From the NCBI RefSeq assembly GCF_000425385.1, contig NZ_KE384357.1:332579-396578 (forward strand): a stretch of DNA of 64,000 nt. Reading direction: 5' to 3'. The notes under the pieces were generated by a model. It did no database searches, was not told the DNA's origin, and saw nothing but the letters and a program-made list of their open reading frames with translations. Positions 43,505-58,183 of the stretch are shown here, one piece after another (position 1 is the first letter of the stretch; every line of letters starts with the position of its first letter). This DNA is from Pseudoduganella violaceinigra DSM 15887. GTDB lineage: Bacteria; Pseudomonadota; Gammaproteobacteria; Burkholderiales; Burkholderiaceae_D. The position numbers and the translations under genes were made by a program.

Positions 43505-45898
43505 TTATTCCGCCGACGCGGTCGGCGCGATGATTTCGCGGTTGCCGTTCGACTGCATGGCCGATACGACACCGCTGTTTTCCATTTGTTCCAGCAGGCG
43601 CGCGGCACGGTTATAGCCGATGCGCAGATGGCGCTGCACCAGCGAGATCGACGCCTTGCGGTGTTTCAGCACGACCTGCACGGCCTGGTCGTACATCGGG
43701 TCGGACTCGCTGTCCCCGCCGCCGGCGCCGGCCAGCGCGCCGTCGGCGCCGCCCTCTTCCAGCGTGCCGCCTTCCAGGATGCCCTCGATATAGTTCGGCT
43801 CGCCCTGGGCCTTCAAATGCTTCACGACGCGGTGCACCTCATCGTCCGAGACAAAGGCGCCGTGCACCCGCACCGGCAGGCCGGTACCCGGCGGCATGTA
43901 CAGCATGTCGCCCATGCCCAGCAGGGTTTCCGCGCCCATCTGATCAAGGATGGTGCGCGAGTCGATCTTGGACGACACCTGGAAGGCAATACGCGTCGGG
44001 ATATTCGCCTTGATCAGACCCGTAATCACATCCACAGAGGGACGCTGGGTTGCCAGAATCAAGTGCAGGCCGGCGGCGCGGGCTTTCTGCGCGATACGGG
44101 CGATCAGTTCTTCCACCTTCTTGCCGACCACCATCATCAGGTCGGCCAGCTCGTCGATGATGATGACGATGGTCGGCAGTTTTTCCAGGGGTTCCGGCGC
44201 ATCCGGCGTCAACGAGAACGGATTCGGGATCTTTTCCTCGCGCTTTTCCGCTTCGGCCATCTTGGCGTTGTAACCGGCCAGGTTACGCACGCCCAGCTTG
44301 GACATCAGCTTGTAGCGGCGCTCCATCTCGTTCACCGCCCAGTTCAGGGCGTGGCCAGCCTGGCGCATATCGGTCACGACCGGCGCCAAGAGGTGCGGAA
44401 TGCCTTCGTAGACCGACATCTCCAGCATCTTCGGGTCGATCAGGATCATGCGCACGTCGTGCGGGTCGGCCTTGTACAGCAGCGACAGGATGGTGGCGTT
44501 GATCCCCACCGACTTGCCGGAACCGGTGGTACCAGCCACCAGCAGGTGCGGCATCTTGGCCAGATCGGCCACCACCGGCTTGCCGGCGATGTCCTTGCCC
44601 AGCGCCACGGTCAGCGGCGAATGGTTGTCGTTATAGACCTTGGAGCCTAGGATCTCGGTCAGGCGCACGATCTGGCGCTTCGGATTCGGCAGCTCCAGCG
44701 CCATGTAATTCTTGCCCGGGATGGTTTCCACCACGCGGATCGAGGTGAGCGACAGCGAACGGGCCAGGTCGCGCGCCAGGTTGACGATCTGGCTACCTTT
44801 GACGCCGGTCGCCGGCTCGATTTCATAGCGGGTCACCACCGGACCAGGATAGGCCGCCACCACCTTGGCTTCCACGCCGAAGTCGGACAGTTTTTTCTCG
44901 ATCAGGCGGCTGGTGAATTCCAGCGTTTCCACGGCCACGGTTTCCTGCTGCGGCGGCGCGTCATCCAGCAGCGACAGCGGCGGCAGCGTGGTGCTGTCCA
45001 GGTCCTGGAACAAGGTACCCTGCTTTTCCTTGATCACGCGCTCGGACTGCACCACCTGGGTGACCTGCGGCTCGATCTTGACGATCGGCGCCGGCGGGGC
45101 GTCCGGCGGCAGGTCGGCCGGCTTCGGATGCTTTTCCTCGTGCTTGACGCGTTCCTTGACCACCTTCTCTTCGCGCTTGACCACGGCGACGTCGCCCTGG
45201 CGGCGGTCTTCCCGGTCTTCCATGCGGGCGCGGAACCAGTCGATGCCCATCTCGATCACTTCGCCGATGCGCTCGGCCACCGACATCCACGAGACGTGGA
45301 AGAACAGGCTGAAGCCGGTGCCGAACAGCAGCAGGAGCAGCAAGGTGGAACCGGTGAAGCCAAGGCCCACATGGCTGCCGTGGCCAATCAGCTCGCCCAG
45401 CACGCCGCCCGGCGCGCGCGGCAACTGGATCTTCATGCTGTACATGCGCAGGAATTCCAGGCCCATGGAACCGACCAGCATCAGCACGAAGCCGATCAGG
45501 CGGATCAGGCCCTCCTGCTTATGCTCGGGATCCTCTTCCTTCTGCAGCACGAATTTGCGCGTCAGACGGCGATAGCCCTGCCACACCACGCGCAGCATGT
45601 AGACGCACCACCACCACGCGGAAAGGCCGAAGATGTACAGCATCAGGTCCGACAGCCAGGCGCCGCCGCGGCCGCCCAGGTTATGCACCGCCGGCACCAC
45701 ATTATCGTGCGACCAGCCCGGGTCCAGGCGGTTATAACTGGCCAGGATCAGGATGAAGTAAACGCAAACGACAAACAGCGCGAAAAAGCGCGCCTCCGAC
45801 AGCAAACGCACCAGCCGATTGGGTAAGGGCTGGCGTTCGGTGGCTGTGCGAGTGTAACCAGAAGGCGTCTCCTGACTCTTTTGACTCTTCTTACTCAT
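43505..45898 (-). CDS. ftsK: DNA translocase FtsK
   Basis: 797 residues. Four or so N-terminal membrane segments (residues about 35-200) anchor it at the division septum, then a charged linker (about 210-290), the alpha/beta motor with Walker [12 protein letters not shown] (about 454-464) and Walker [14 protein letters not shown], and a C-terminal winged-helix gamma domain ([20 protein letters not shown]) that reads KOPS sites. It pumps chromosomal DNA and activates XerCD at dif. The linker is short compared with E. coli FtsK, as in many relatives. Divergent from trxB, first gene of ftsK-lolA-rarA. Confidence 0.98.
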   Translation of the reverse strand: MSKKSQKSQETPSGYTRTATERQPLPNRLVRLLSEARFFALFVVCVYFILILASYNRLDPGWSHDNVVPAVHNLGGRGGAWLSDLMLYIFGLSAWWWCVYMLRVVWQGYRRLTRKFVLQKEEDPEHKQEGLIRLIGFVLMLVGSMGLEFLRMYSMKIQLPRAPGGVLGELIGHGSHVGLGFTGSTLLLLLLFGTGFSLFFHVSWMSVAERIGEVIEMGIDWFRARMEDREDRRQGDVAVVKREEKVVKERVKHEEKHPKPADLPPDAPPAPIVKIEPQVTQVVQSERVIKEKQGTLFQDLDSTTLPPLSLLDDAPPQQETVAVETLEFTSRLIEKKLSDFGVEAKVVAAYPGPVVTRYEIEPATGVKGSQIVNLARDLARSLSLTSIRVVETIPGKNYMALELPNPKRQIVRLTEILGSKVYNDNHSPLTVALGKDIAGKPVVADLAKMPHLLVAGTTGSGKSVGINATILSLLYKADPHDVRMILIDPKMLEMSVYEGIPHLLAPVVTDMRQAGHALNWAVNEMERRYKLMSKLGVRNLAGYNAKMAEAEKREEKIPNPFSLTPDAPEPLEKLPTIVIIIDELADLMMVVGKKVEELIARIAQKARAAGLHLILATQRPSVDVITGLIKANIPTRIAFQVSSKIDSRTILDQMGAETLLGMGDMLYMPPGTGLPVRVHGAFVSDDEVHRVVKHLKAQGEPNYIEGILEGGTLEEGGADGALAGAGGGDSESDPMYDQAVQVVLKHRKASISLVQRHLRIGYNRAARLLEQMENSGVVSAMQSNGNREIIAPTASAE

Positions 45899-46062
45899 TG
45901 CTTGGAGGCAAAAATTCCATAATTGCGCTTATTCTAAGGCATATCAAGGCTAAACGGCCTCCCGGTACATGTGAAATGCACGCTTCGCATATAATTTCGG
46001 TTTCCCTGGGGCTGGACTTGTGGCATTCCGGTCCGCACCCATATCCAAGACATACACACTAA

Positions 46063-47714
<1,652 letters not shown>

Positions 47715-48612
47715 CGCCTTGGTGGCGCCCAGCGCCACCAGCACATCTTCTCCTTGCCTACCCTGCTGGTCCAGCGGGGTATTGCTCAACGCATGTGGCG
47801 CGCAGTCCGGCTTCCCGCGGACGCCGATGCAATTCCAGGTCTCCCCGCCCTGCTCTGCGATACTGATCGCAAATGTCGGAACCTGCTGCGATACCAGGTA
47901 AGCCGCCGGCTCGAACGTGTCAAACACCTCGCCGCGCTTGCGCGCCGCGTGAGTCGTCCCCATCAGGTTAACCATTACCGCGCCAGGATGGGCCTTATGC
48001 ATAGCCATAATGTTGGCTGCCATTCCGCTGTCGCGCATTTGCTGCGCACGATTCGGGTCGGCGCGCCAGGTTTCGAAATCGACGTCAGGGTCAAACGCGA
48101 ATATCTTCAAGGGTGCGCCGGCCTTGGCCATCGCCCTCGCGCTTTCGACCAGCTCCAGCATGGCCATACTGCCGCGCCCATCCCTCAATGTGCCAAGATC
48201 GCTGGCCGCCAGTTGCCGGCGCGCTTCCGCACCGCCATCGGACGCCATGAAGCTGTCCAGTTCCGGCTGGATGCTTGCCAACTGCTCCAGCCCGATGACA
48301 ACGGGACGCCCCGACCGCAGCAGGCTGCAGGAAAGTCCCGCAACGAAAGCGGGAATCTCCTGGGTGCCGTGCAACTCGCCGACCAATACAATGGGAGCCT
48401 TGATGGCCGCGGCATCGATTTTGTCCTGCGGTTGACATGGAAGCGGCGCTGCCTGGGCGCCAACGCAGACCGCCAAGGCGGCAATTGAAAGTAGTGTACG
48501 CATAATATTGCAAATTATGCAATCCAATATTTCCCAATGTCAAGTGCGCGGCTTGCGGGACTTGCTGGCCGAATGCTAACCTTTGGCTTGTCTTTCGCCA
48601 CATAAGAAGAAT

Positions 48613-51648
<3,036 letters not shown>

Positions 51649-51704
51649 AACTCAGCAAGGCCAATAGTGATGGCGAAGATTTTAACATTGCGCCCGCCCC
51701 AGCG

Positions 51705-51765
51705 TACGGCCGCGCCCGTGGCAAGCAAAGAGCCTGACCCCAAGGTTGCCACGGGCGCGGCCGTA
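51705..51765. repeat. Perfect 20-bp inverted repeat (large stem-loop)
   Basis: Left arm TACGGCCGCGCCCGTGGCAA (51705-51724) and its exact complement (51746-51765) enclose a 21-base loop containing GAGCCTGACCCCA. It lies in the 135-bp gap between nadE and the divergent acetyltransferase gene and ends 18 bp before the latter's ATG. Confidence 0.9.
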
Positions 51766-51783
51766 ATTGGCTAGAATGGCCGC

Positions 51784-52902
51784 ATGGAATACCGTACCAG
51801 CGTCCTCTCATCCCTCGCCGACGTCGCTCCCGCCGATTGGGACCGGCTGGCGGCCGGCAATCCCTTCCTGTCGCACGCCTTCCTGAACGCCCTGCACGAA
51901 TCGGGCAGCGCCACCGCGGAAACAGGCTGGCAGCCGCAGTTCCTGGCCATTCATGATGGCGGCGAACTGGCCGCGGCCATGCCGCTGTACGTCAAGTCCC
52001 ACTCGTATGGCGAATACGTCTTCGACTGGGCCTGGGCCGATGCCTACCACCGCAACGGCATCGCGTACTACCCCAAGCTGCTGTCGGCCATTCCCTTCAC
52101 GCCGGTCACCGGTTCACGCTTGCTGGCGCGCGACGCGGCGGCGCGGGCCGCCTTGCTGGCCTTCCTGTGCGAGCAGCAGGTCGCCGCCGGCATGTCGTCG
52201 TCCCACATCCTCTACCCGCCCCAGGATGAAGCCGAGCAGCTGCGCGACGCGGGCTTCATGCTGCGCACCGGCGTGCAATTCCATTGGCTGAACGAGGACT
52301 ACGGCAGCTTCGACCAATTCCTGCAAACGCTGGAACACAAGAAACGCAAGAACATCCGCGCCGAGCGCCGCAAGGTCCACGATGCCGGCATCGCCATGCG
52401 TCAAATCCGCGGCACCGAGGCCAGCGAGGAAGACTGGCGCTTCTTCCACCGCTGCTACAGCAACACCTATGCCGAACACCGCTCCTCGCCTTACCTGAAC
52501 TTGGACTTCTGGCTGCGCATCGCGCGCAGCATGCCGCACCAGCTGCTGCTGGTGGTGGCCGAACGCGCCGGCCAGGCAATCGCCTCCTCGCTAGTCGTCC
52601 ATACCGAAGACACGCTGTACGGCCGCTACTGGGGCGCCATGGAACACGTCCCCTGCCTGCACTTCGAAACCGCCTATTACCAGCCGCTTGAATTCTGCAT
52701 CGCCAACGGTATCAGGACCTTCGAAGGCGGGGCCCAGGGTGAGCATAAAATGGCGCGCGGCTTCCTGCCGCAAAAGACCTATTCGGCACACTGGCTGGCC
52801 CATCCCGCGTTCAGCGACGCCGTCGAACGCTTCCTGGAACGAGAAATGGGCGGCATCGACGATTATCTCGATGAACTGAACGACCGCAGTCCATTCCGCT
52901 GA
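51784..52902 (+). CDS. FemAB/GNAT-like N-acyltransferase (COG3146/DUF482)
   Basis: 372 residues. Acyltransferase of the GNAT fold: EYRTSVLSSLADVAPADWDR N-terminus, LEHKKRKNIRAERRKVHDAG, YLNLDFWLRIARSMPHQLLL, ASSLVVHTEDTLYGRYWGAM, and the C-terminal FEGGAQGEHKMARGFLPQKT. Such proteins are often called peptidoglycan biosynthesis proteins, without direct proof. It is alone on its strand; the stem-loop just upstream may affect its transcription. Confidence 0.9.
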   Translation: MEYRTSVLSSLADVAPADWDRLAAGNPFLSHAFLNALHESGSATAETGWQPQFLAIHDGGELAAAMPLYVKSHSYGEYVFDWAWADAYHRNGIAYYPKLLSAIPFTPVTGSRLLARDAAARAALLAFLCEQQVAAGMSSSHILYPPQDEAEQLRDAGFMLRTGVQFHWLNEDYGSFDQFLQTLEHKKRKNIRAERRKVHDAGIAMRQIRGTEASEEDWRFFHRCYSNTYAEHRSSPYLNLDFWLRIARSMPHQLLLVVAERAGQAIASSLVVHTEDTLYGRYWGAMEHVPCLHFETAYYQPLEFCIANGIRTFEGGAQGEHKMARGFLPQKTYSAHWLAHPAFSDAVERFLEREMGGIDDYLDELNDRSPFR

Positions 52903-53069
52903 GCCTGCCTTGCACGCTGATCGTTACCAGAACCGGCAAGGTCCTCTGCCATTAATAGGAATTAACGAATAGACGCATGTCCAGCCGGCGCGTAATTTTG
53001 TCGATTAGTCTTTGATTTTTATCAAGACTTTCAACAAGAATGCCAGTCCAAAACGCAAAGGATGCCAAC

Positions 53070-55103
53070 ATGCCAAAAAAAGAACTGCAGTTGGCCGGCG
53101 CGCCGATCGGCTTGGACGCCCGCCCCGATCGCCTTGACCTGCGCGACCTGCCCTACCACCCGCTGATCGAAAACCTGCCGCTGCACTGGCCGCTGGCGGA
53201 CGATATCAAAGGATACCTGCCCAGCTATATCCAGGCGGGCCTGATCCTGAACCAGGGCCGGGAAGGCGCCTGCACCGGCTTCGGCCTGGCCGCCACCATC
53301 AATTATCAGTTATGGATCCGCGCCAACAAGGGCAACAAGGTGGAACAGGTCAGCCCGCGCATGATCTACCAGCTCGCCAAATACTATGACGAATGGCCGG
53401 ACGAGGATTACGAGGGCTCCAGCTGCCGCGGCGCCCTGAAAGGCTGGCAAAAGCACGGCGTTTGCGGCGAATCGTTCTGGCCCTACGATGAAAAAAACAA
53501 GAGCGGCCCACAAGACAAATGGGACGTCGATGCCACCAGGCGCCCCGTAGGCGTCTACTACCGCATCGACAAGCGTTCGGTCGTCGACATGCAGTCGGCC
53601 ATCAGCCGGATGGGCGCCATCTACGTTTCCGCCAGCGTCCACGAAGGCTGGAGCCAGGTCGGTTCCGGCAGCACCGCCAGCCACGGCGAACTGCCGCGCA
53701 TCGTTCAAAGCAAGGAGATCCTCGGCGGACACGCCTTCTGCCTGGTCGGCTACAACGAGGACGGCTTCATCGTGCAAAACTCCTGGGGCGAAGACTGGGG
53801 CGCCTCCGGTTTCGCGGTGCTGAGCTACGGCGACTGGGTCGAGAACGGCAGCGATGCCTGGGTCGTCGGGCTGGGCGTGCCGACCCACACCCATGCCAAG
53901 TCGCCGCAGCACGCGGTACGCCGGCGCAGCAGCAGCAAGGGTGCCACCCCGGTGGCAGGCTGGCTGCAGCAGGACGATCCGCAAGCCGGCCGCAGCGACG
54001 TCTGGAGCGTCGAGCAAGCCTACCAACACACCGTCGTCACCGGCAATAACGGCGTGCTGCTGAACCGGATTCCGCACCTTTCCGACCCGCTGGCAAATGC
54101 CGCCTACGTCGCCCATGAACTGCCTGCGGCGGCCCTGAAAAACTCGGGCAGGAAGAATCTCATGCTGTTCCTGCACGGGGGGCTGGGCAGCGAGGAATCC
54201 TCCATCGAGCGCATCCGCATCCTGGGCCGTTGGCTGGACCAATGCGGCATCTATCCGCTATTCCTGACCTGGAAGAGCGGCTGGAAGGAAATCCTGCATG
54301 ACCTGGTCGAGGACAAGGCGCACAGCCAGCTCGGCATGCCGCCGGCACAGGGCGTGGGCGAAGCCCTCAAGGAAGCCTGGGACCGCGGCATCGAACGGCT
54401 ATGCCGCGACCTGCTGGTGCGCAGCATGTGGCAGGAAATGAAGCAGAACCTGGAGGGCGGCCTGAGCGCCCATCCCAAAGCCGGGCTGGTGGCGCTTGCG
54501 GATCGCCTGGGCGACCTGGTGAAAGAAGTGCCGGACCTGCGCATTCACATCGTCGGCCATTCCGCCGGCTCGATCGCGGCCGGCCACCTGCTGTCGCGCT
54601 TCCCGGTCAACCAGCTGAAAGCGGCCAGCTGCACGCTGTACGCGCCGGCCTGCGACATCAGTTTCGCGCTCCAGCATTACAAGGGAGCGGTTGATCGCGG
54701 CGTCCTGCCACTTGGGTCGCTCCAGGTCCACGCCCTCACCGACAAGCTGGAACAGGGCGACAGTGTCGGACCATACCGCCAGTCCCTGCTCTACCTGGTC
54801 AGCCGCGCCCTGGAAAAACTGCATAAAACGCCGCTGCTCGGCATGGAGCGCGCGCACAGCGCCGCATACGCCACCGAGGAATTCTGGCATGCCGACACCC
54901 TGGCCGACTTGCGGGCCTGGCAGGCGTTCTACGGCGGCCGGCAGCTGCAGGTGCTCGGCGACAGCGACGTCTTCAACGGTGCCCGCAACATCCCGTCCAG
55001 CCATGGATGCTTCGATAATTCCGTGCGCATCCTGGCCGATACGGTGGCGGCCATCGCCGACCGCCAGCCCAACCAGCTGCCGAAGGTGGTGCTGGATTAT
55101 TGA
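53070..55103 (+). CDS. Papain-type cysteine protease fused to an alpha/beta hydrolase
   Basis: 677 residues, apparently two enzymes in one chain and no signal peptide or membrane segment. Residues about 20-270 form a C1A-like domain: Gln62 and Cys68 (LNQGREGACTGFG), His221 (ILGGHAFCLVGYNEDG) and Asn237 (VQNSWGEDWGASGF). Residues about 360-655 form an alpha/beta hydrolase: strand MLFLHGGLGS, nucleophile Ser498 in VGHSAGS, and a late His645 (PSSHGCFDNSV). Both triads look intact. A linker of about 80 residues, rich in Ser/Gln/Gly, joins them. ATG 53070 has AAGGA seven bases upstream; an in-frame ATG at 53040 has no good ribosome site. It stands alone between the acetyltransferase gene and ppa. 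Function unknown; a processing or defence role is possible but not shown. Confidence 0.88.
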   Translation: MPKKELQLAGAPIGLDARPDRLDLRDLPYHPLIENLPLHWPLADDIKGYLPSYIQAGLILNQGREGACTGFGLAATINYQLWIRANKGNKVEQVSPRMIYQLAKYYDEWPDEDYEGSSCRGALKGWQKHGVCGESFWPYDEKNKSGPQDKWDVDATRRPVGVYYRIDKRSVVDMQSAISRMGAIYVSASVHEGWSQVGSGSTASHGELPRIVQSKEILGGHAFCLVGYNEDGFIVQNSWGEDWGASGFAVLSYGDWVENGSDAWVVGLGVPTHTHAKSPQHAVRRRSSSKGATPVAGWLQQDDPQAGRSDVWSVEQAYQHTVVTGNNGVLLNRIPHLSDPLANAAYVAHELPAAALKNSGRKNLMLFLHGGLGSEESSIERIRILGRWLDQCGIYPLFLTWKSGWKEILHDLVEDKAHSQLGMPPAQGVGEALKEAWDRGIERLCRDLLVRSMWQEMKQNLEGGLSAHPKAGLVALADRLGDLVKEVPDLRIHIVGHSAGSIAAGHLLSRFPVNQLKAASCTLYAPACDISFALQHYKGAVDRGVLPLGSLQVHALTDKLEQGDSVGPYRQSLLYLVSRALEKLHKTPLLGMERAHSAAYATEEFWHADTLADLRAWQAFYGGRQLQVLGDSDVFNGARNIPSSHGCFDNSVRILADTVAAIADRQPNQLPKVVLDY

Positions 55104-55125
55104 CGCTGCCCGCTTGCGGCGCACC

Positions 55126-55154
55126 AAAAAAATAAGCGCCCCGCGGGGCGCTTA
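55126..55154 (-). terminator. Terminator of ppa
   Basis: A perfect 22-bp palindrome (55133-55154, TAAGCGCCCCG with its complement) is followed on the minus strand by seven T. It lies 27 bp beyond the ppa stop. Confidence 0.9.
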
Positions 55155-55181
55155 GCTTGTGCTTATTTTGTGCCAGGGCGA

Positions 55182-55724
55182 TTAAACGCCGGCTTCCTGC
55201 TTCTTGGCTTGCTCGACGCCGTGCAGGATTTCCTTCTTGGCTTCTTCCGGGCCGTACCAGCCGTCCACCTTGACCCACTTGCCTGGTTCCAGGTCCTTGT
55301 AGTGCTCGAAGAAGTGCTGGATCTGCTGCAGGCGCAGGTCCTGCAGGTCTTCCGGCTTCTGCCAGTGCTTGTAGATCGGCAGTACTTTATCGACCGGCAC
55401 CGCCAGCACTTTGGCGTCCTCGCCGGATTCGTCGGTCATCTTCAGCACGCCGATGGCGCGGCAACGCACCACCACGCCCGGGATCAGCGGGAACGGGGTG
55501 ATGACCAGCACGTCGACCGGGTCGCCGTCGTCGGACAGGGTGTTCGGGATGTAGCCGTAGTTGCATGGGTAGTGCATGGCGGTGCCCATGAAACGGTCCA
55601 CGAAGATGGCGCCGGATTCCTTGTCCACTTCGTACTTGATCGGATCCGCGTTCATTGGGATCTCGATAATGACATTGAAGTCGTTCGGCAGGTCTTTGCC
55701 GGCCGGTACTTTATTCAGGCTCAT
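55182..55724 (-). CDS. ppa: Inorganic pyrophosphatase
   Basis: 180 residues, family I. Active-site motifs: [38 protein letters not shown] (with the signature [11 protein letters not shown]) and the C-terminal [18 protein letters not shown]. It hydrolyses pyrophosphate from biosynthetic reactions using Mg2+. It is on the same strand as the downstream-lying hem cluster but separated from hemY by 84 bp, and has its own terminator. Confidence 0.98.
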   Translation of the reverse strand: MSLNKVPAGKDLPNDFNVIIEIPMNADPIKYEVDKESGAIFVDRFMGTAMHYPCNYGYIPNTLSDDGDPVDVLVITPFPLIPGVVVRCRAIGVLKMTDESGEDAKVLAVPVDKVLPIYKHWQKPEDLQDLRLQQIQHFFEHYKDLEPGKWVKVDGWYGPEEAKKEILHGVEQAKKQEAGV

Positions 55725-55808
55725 GTTTTTCCTCGATTTAATGCTTTTTTGAACAGTCTAACCTTGCAATTATAGCGAACTGCGCGCCGCTTGTGCGGCG
55801 CAGCAGCC

Positions 55809-57005
55809 TCACAAAATAGTTGCCAAGGCGCACTGGCGATAATGGTTCGCCGCGTCTTCGGGCTGGGACAGCGCTTCATGCAGCTGCGCCAGCTTGAGGT
55901 GGGACTCGCGCACCATGCGCGGCTCGGAAGCGTCGGACAGGGCCTGCTCCAGGTGGCGCTGGGCCTTGCCCCACAATTTCTGCTTCAGGCACAGGGAGCC
56001 CAGGGTCAGCGCCAGCTCGGCGTCGTTCGGGCGCTCGCGCACCCAGCCTTCGCAATGCTCGATCTGCACCAGCAGCGCGGCGGAGCCGGCCGGAGCGGCG
56101 GCGTCGCGGTAGGCGCGCACCACGCGCTCGTCCCAGTTGGCGGCCAGCGCTTCTTCGCAGACCAGACGGGCTTCGTCATGCAGGCCGCGCGCATTCAGGG
56201 CGGTGGCGGCACGGCAGGCGACAAACGGCTTGATGCGGTCGGCCGACGGAATCGTGCTCCAGACGCGCTGCAGCGACTCGGCGTCGTGGGCGTTATCGGA
56301 CAGCAGGTCGTCGTAAGCGAGCTCGCGCAGGCGCGCCGACAGGGCCGGATGCAAGGCCTTATGCTTGTCCAGCAGGCGCGCCAGGCGCAGCACTTCCGGC
56401 CAGTTCTTGGCTTGCTGCTCGGCCTTCAGCGACCATTGCAGGGCGTGGATATGACGGGTGCCGCTGGCATTCAGTTCGCGCACCGCTTCCAGCGCGGCTT
56501 CCGGCTGGTGGTCGTCGACCAGCAGCTCGGTCACGGTCATCAGGCGCGCGGTCTTCATCGTGTTATCGCTGGCGATGCGCGCCAGCCACTGGTCGCGGCG
56601 GGCCTGCTGGCGCATGCGGTGGGCCGCGCGGGCGCCGATCAGGGCCGCGACGCCGGCGTTTTCCGGCAGTTCCGCGGCGCGCAATGCCGCTTTCTCGGCA
56701 TGGCCGAAACGGCCTTCGAACAGGGCCTTCAGTGCGTCGCGCAAGCCTTTGTTGCCGTCGCGCTCGCGCTTGTGCTGGCGGTAGGCCGCCACCTTCTTCG
56801 GCATGTTCACGGTGGCGTTGAAGGCGCGCACCAGGAAATGCACCAGCAGGAAGGCCGCCGCCAGCAGCACCATGAAGAAGTTAAGCGACAGGTCGACGCG
56901 GTATGGCGGGTAGAACAGCACCACATTGCCAGGGTTGAAGCGAGCCGTCACGGCGATACCGATGGCCGCAGCCATCATTACAACGAGCCAGATAAAGAGA
57001 CGCAT
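55809..57005 (-). CDS. hemY: Haem biosynthesis operon protein HemY (TPR membrane protein)
   Basis: 398 residues. Two membrane segments at the N-terminus (FIWLVVMMAAAIGIAVTARF, FFMVLLAAAFLLVHFLVRAF) and a HemY_N/TPR-like helical region to the C-terminus. This is the enterobacterial-type HemY, not protoporphyrinogen oxidase. It is the last gene of hemC-hemD-hemX-hemY and overlaps hemX by one base (TAATG). Confidence 0.93.
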   Translation of the reverse strand: MRLFIWLVVMMAAAIGIAVTARFNPGNVVLFYPPYRVDLSLNFFMVLLAAAFLLVHFLVRAFNATVNMPKKVAAYRQHKRERDGNKGLRDALKALFEGRFGHAEKAALRAAELPENAGVAALIGARAAHRMRQQARRDQWLARIASDNTMKTARLMTVTELLVDDHQPEAALEAVRELNASGTRHIHALQWSLKAEQQAKNWPEVLRLARLLDKHKALHPALSARLRELAYDDLLSDNAHDAESLQRVWSTIPSADRIKPFVACRAATALNARGLHDEARLVCEEALAANWDERVVRAYRDAAAPAGSAALLVQIEHCEGWVRERPNDAELALTLGSLCLKQKLWGKAQRHLEQALSDASEPRMVRESHLKLAQLHEALSQPEDAANHYRQCALATIL

Positions 57006-58183
57006 TATGGCTTCGCCTTGTAGTTACGGACCGCGTTCAGGCTGTCGGACAGCGTCGGCATCTCGATCGACAGGTTGCTGCCTTGCAGCTGGCGCAGCAG
57101 CTGCTGGGCGGTCTGGGTCTGGCGTGTCTTGGTGTCGAAATATTTGGTCAGCACTTCCTGGGCGGCCAGCAGGTCGGCGCGGAACGCCGCTTCATTGCGG
57201 GACAATAAGGCCATACGGGCGTTCAGCAGGCGCAGTTTCAGGTTTTCGCGCAGGAAGTACGATTCTTCCGGCGCCAGCATGATGGCATCCGGCGTTTCGA
57301 CACGGCGCACGCGGATCAGGGTCGACACTTCCGCCCACATATCGCTGCTCCATTCCTGCCAGACGTTCTTGATGCGGCTGCCCCAACCCTCTTCCTCCGC
57401 TGCAGGCGCCGGCGCATCGTCCTTGCCGTTGGCGCCCTTGGCTTTCGGTTTGGCCGGCGCGGCCTTGCGCACCGGCGGCGCGGGCGGCGTCGGTTTGGCA
57501 TCGGACAGCATCGGCAGGCCGTCGACCTGGGCGATCACGTTATCCAGGCGCACCGCCAGGCCGACCGAGTCGACGTTCGGCAGAGCCTTCAGGCGTTCGA
57601 TGTCCTTGGCGATGGCGCGGCGGATGGTGATGAATTGCGGCTTGTCGGAGCGGGACAGGCTGCGGTCGGCGTTCTGCAGCGCGATCAGCGCGCCCGGCAC
57701 ATTGCCGGCCAGTTGCAGCTGCTGGCTGGCGGTGGAGAGCACCTGCTCGATCTCGGCCAGCGCCCACTCGTCGCGGTTCTTCGACATGTCCTGGTACAGC
57801 TGCTCCAGCGCGAGCTGCTGCGCCTGGGCTTCCTGCTGGCGGTTTTCCAGCACGCCGACCTTCAGCTGGATTTCCTTGGCGGTCTCCTGGACATTCTTGG
57901 CCAGCTGGCTGGTCTGCCCGTTCAGGGAATCGCCCTGCTGCAGGCGGCGCGCCATTTCCTCGCGCAGGCGGAACACCTGGTTCTTCGAGTAGAAGGCTTG
58001 CGCGGCAAGCAGGATGCCGAGCACCACGACGGCGATCACCAGCGGCTGGCGCAGGGAATCGCGCTCCTGGACTGGCGCTGCCGCCGGCGCGGCAGGGGCG
58101 GGAGTGGGAGTCTCGACGGCCGGCGCGGCTGGCTGGGTTGGCGGGACGTCTTTGTTGTCAGTTTGGTTAGGCAAATCGTTCAT
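57005..58183 (-). CDS. hemX: HemX-like uroporphyrinogen-III C-methyltransferase-related membrane protein
   Basis: 392 residues. A Pro/Ala/Thr-rich N-terminal tail, one membrane segment (PLVIAVVVLGILLAAQAFY), a coiled coil (FRLREEMARRLQQGD, QETAKEIQLKVGVLENRQQE) and a periplasmic helical domain; an Ala/Pro/Lys-rich insert lies around residues 245-280. HemX is a structural/assembly-type protein of the hem operon without methyltransferase motifs. The start overlaps the hemD stop by 4 bp. Confidence 0.93.
   Translation of the reverse strand: MNDLPNQTDNKDVPPTQPAAPAVETPTPAPAAPAAAPVQERDSLRQPLVIAVVVLGILLAAQAFYSKNQVFRLREEMARRLQQGDSLNGQTSQLAKNVQETAKEIQLKVGVLENRQQEAQAQQLALEQLYQDMSKNRDEWALAEIEQVLSTASQQLQLAGNVPGALIALQNADRSLSRSDKPQFITIRRAIAKDIERLKALPNVDSVGLAVRLDNVIAQVDGLPMLSDAKPTPPAPPVRKAAPAKPKAKGANGKDDAPAPAAEEEGWGSRIKNVWQEWSSDMWAEVSTLIRVRRVETPDAIMLAPEESYFLRENLKLRLLNARMALLSRNEAAFRADLLAAQEVLTKYFDTKTRQTQTAQQLLRQLQGSNLSIEMPTLSDSLNAVRNYKAKP

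Noticed and set aside
55809-57005. Protoporphyrinogen oxidase reading of hemY
   Set aside because: There is no FAD motif; the two membrane segments and helical repeats match the enterobacterial-type HemY of hem operons.
55791-57023. Plus-strand open frame of 410 codons
   Set aside because: Antisense of hemY, whose frame matches a known family and overlaps hemX properly.
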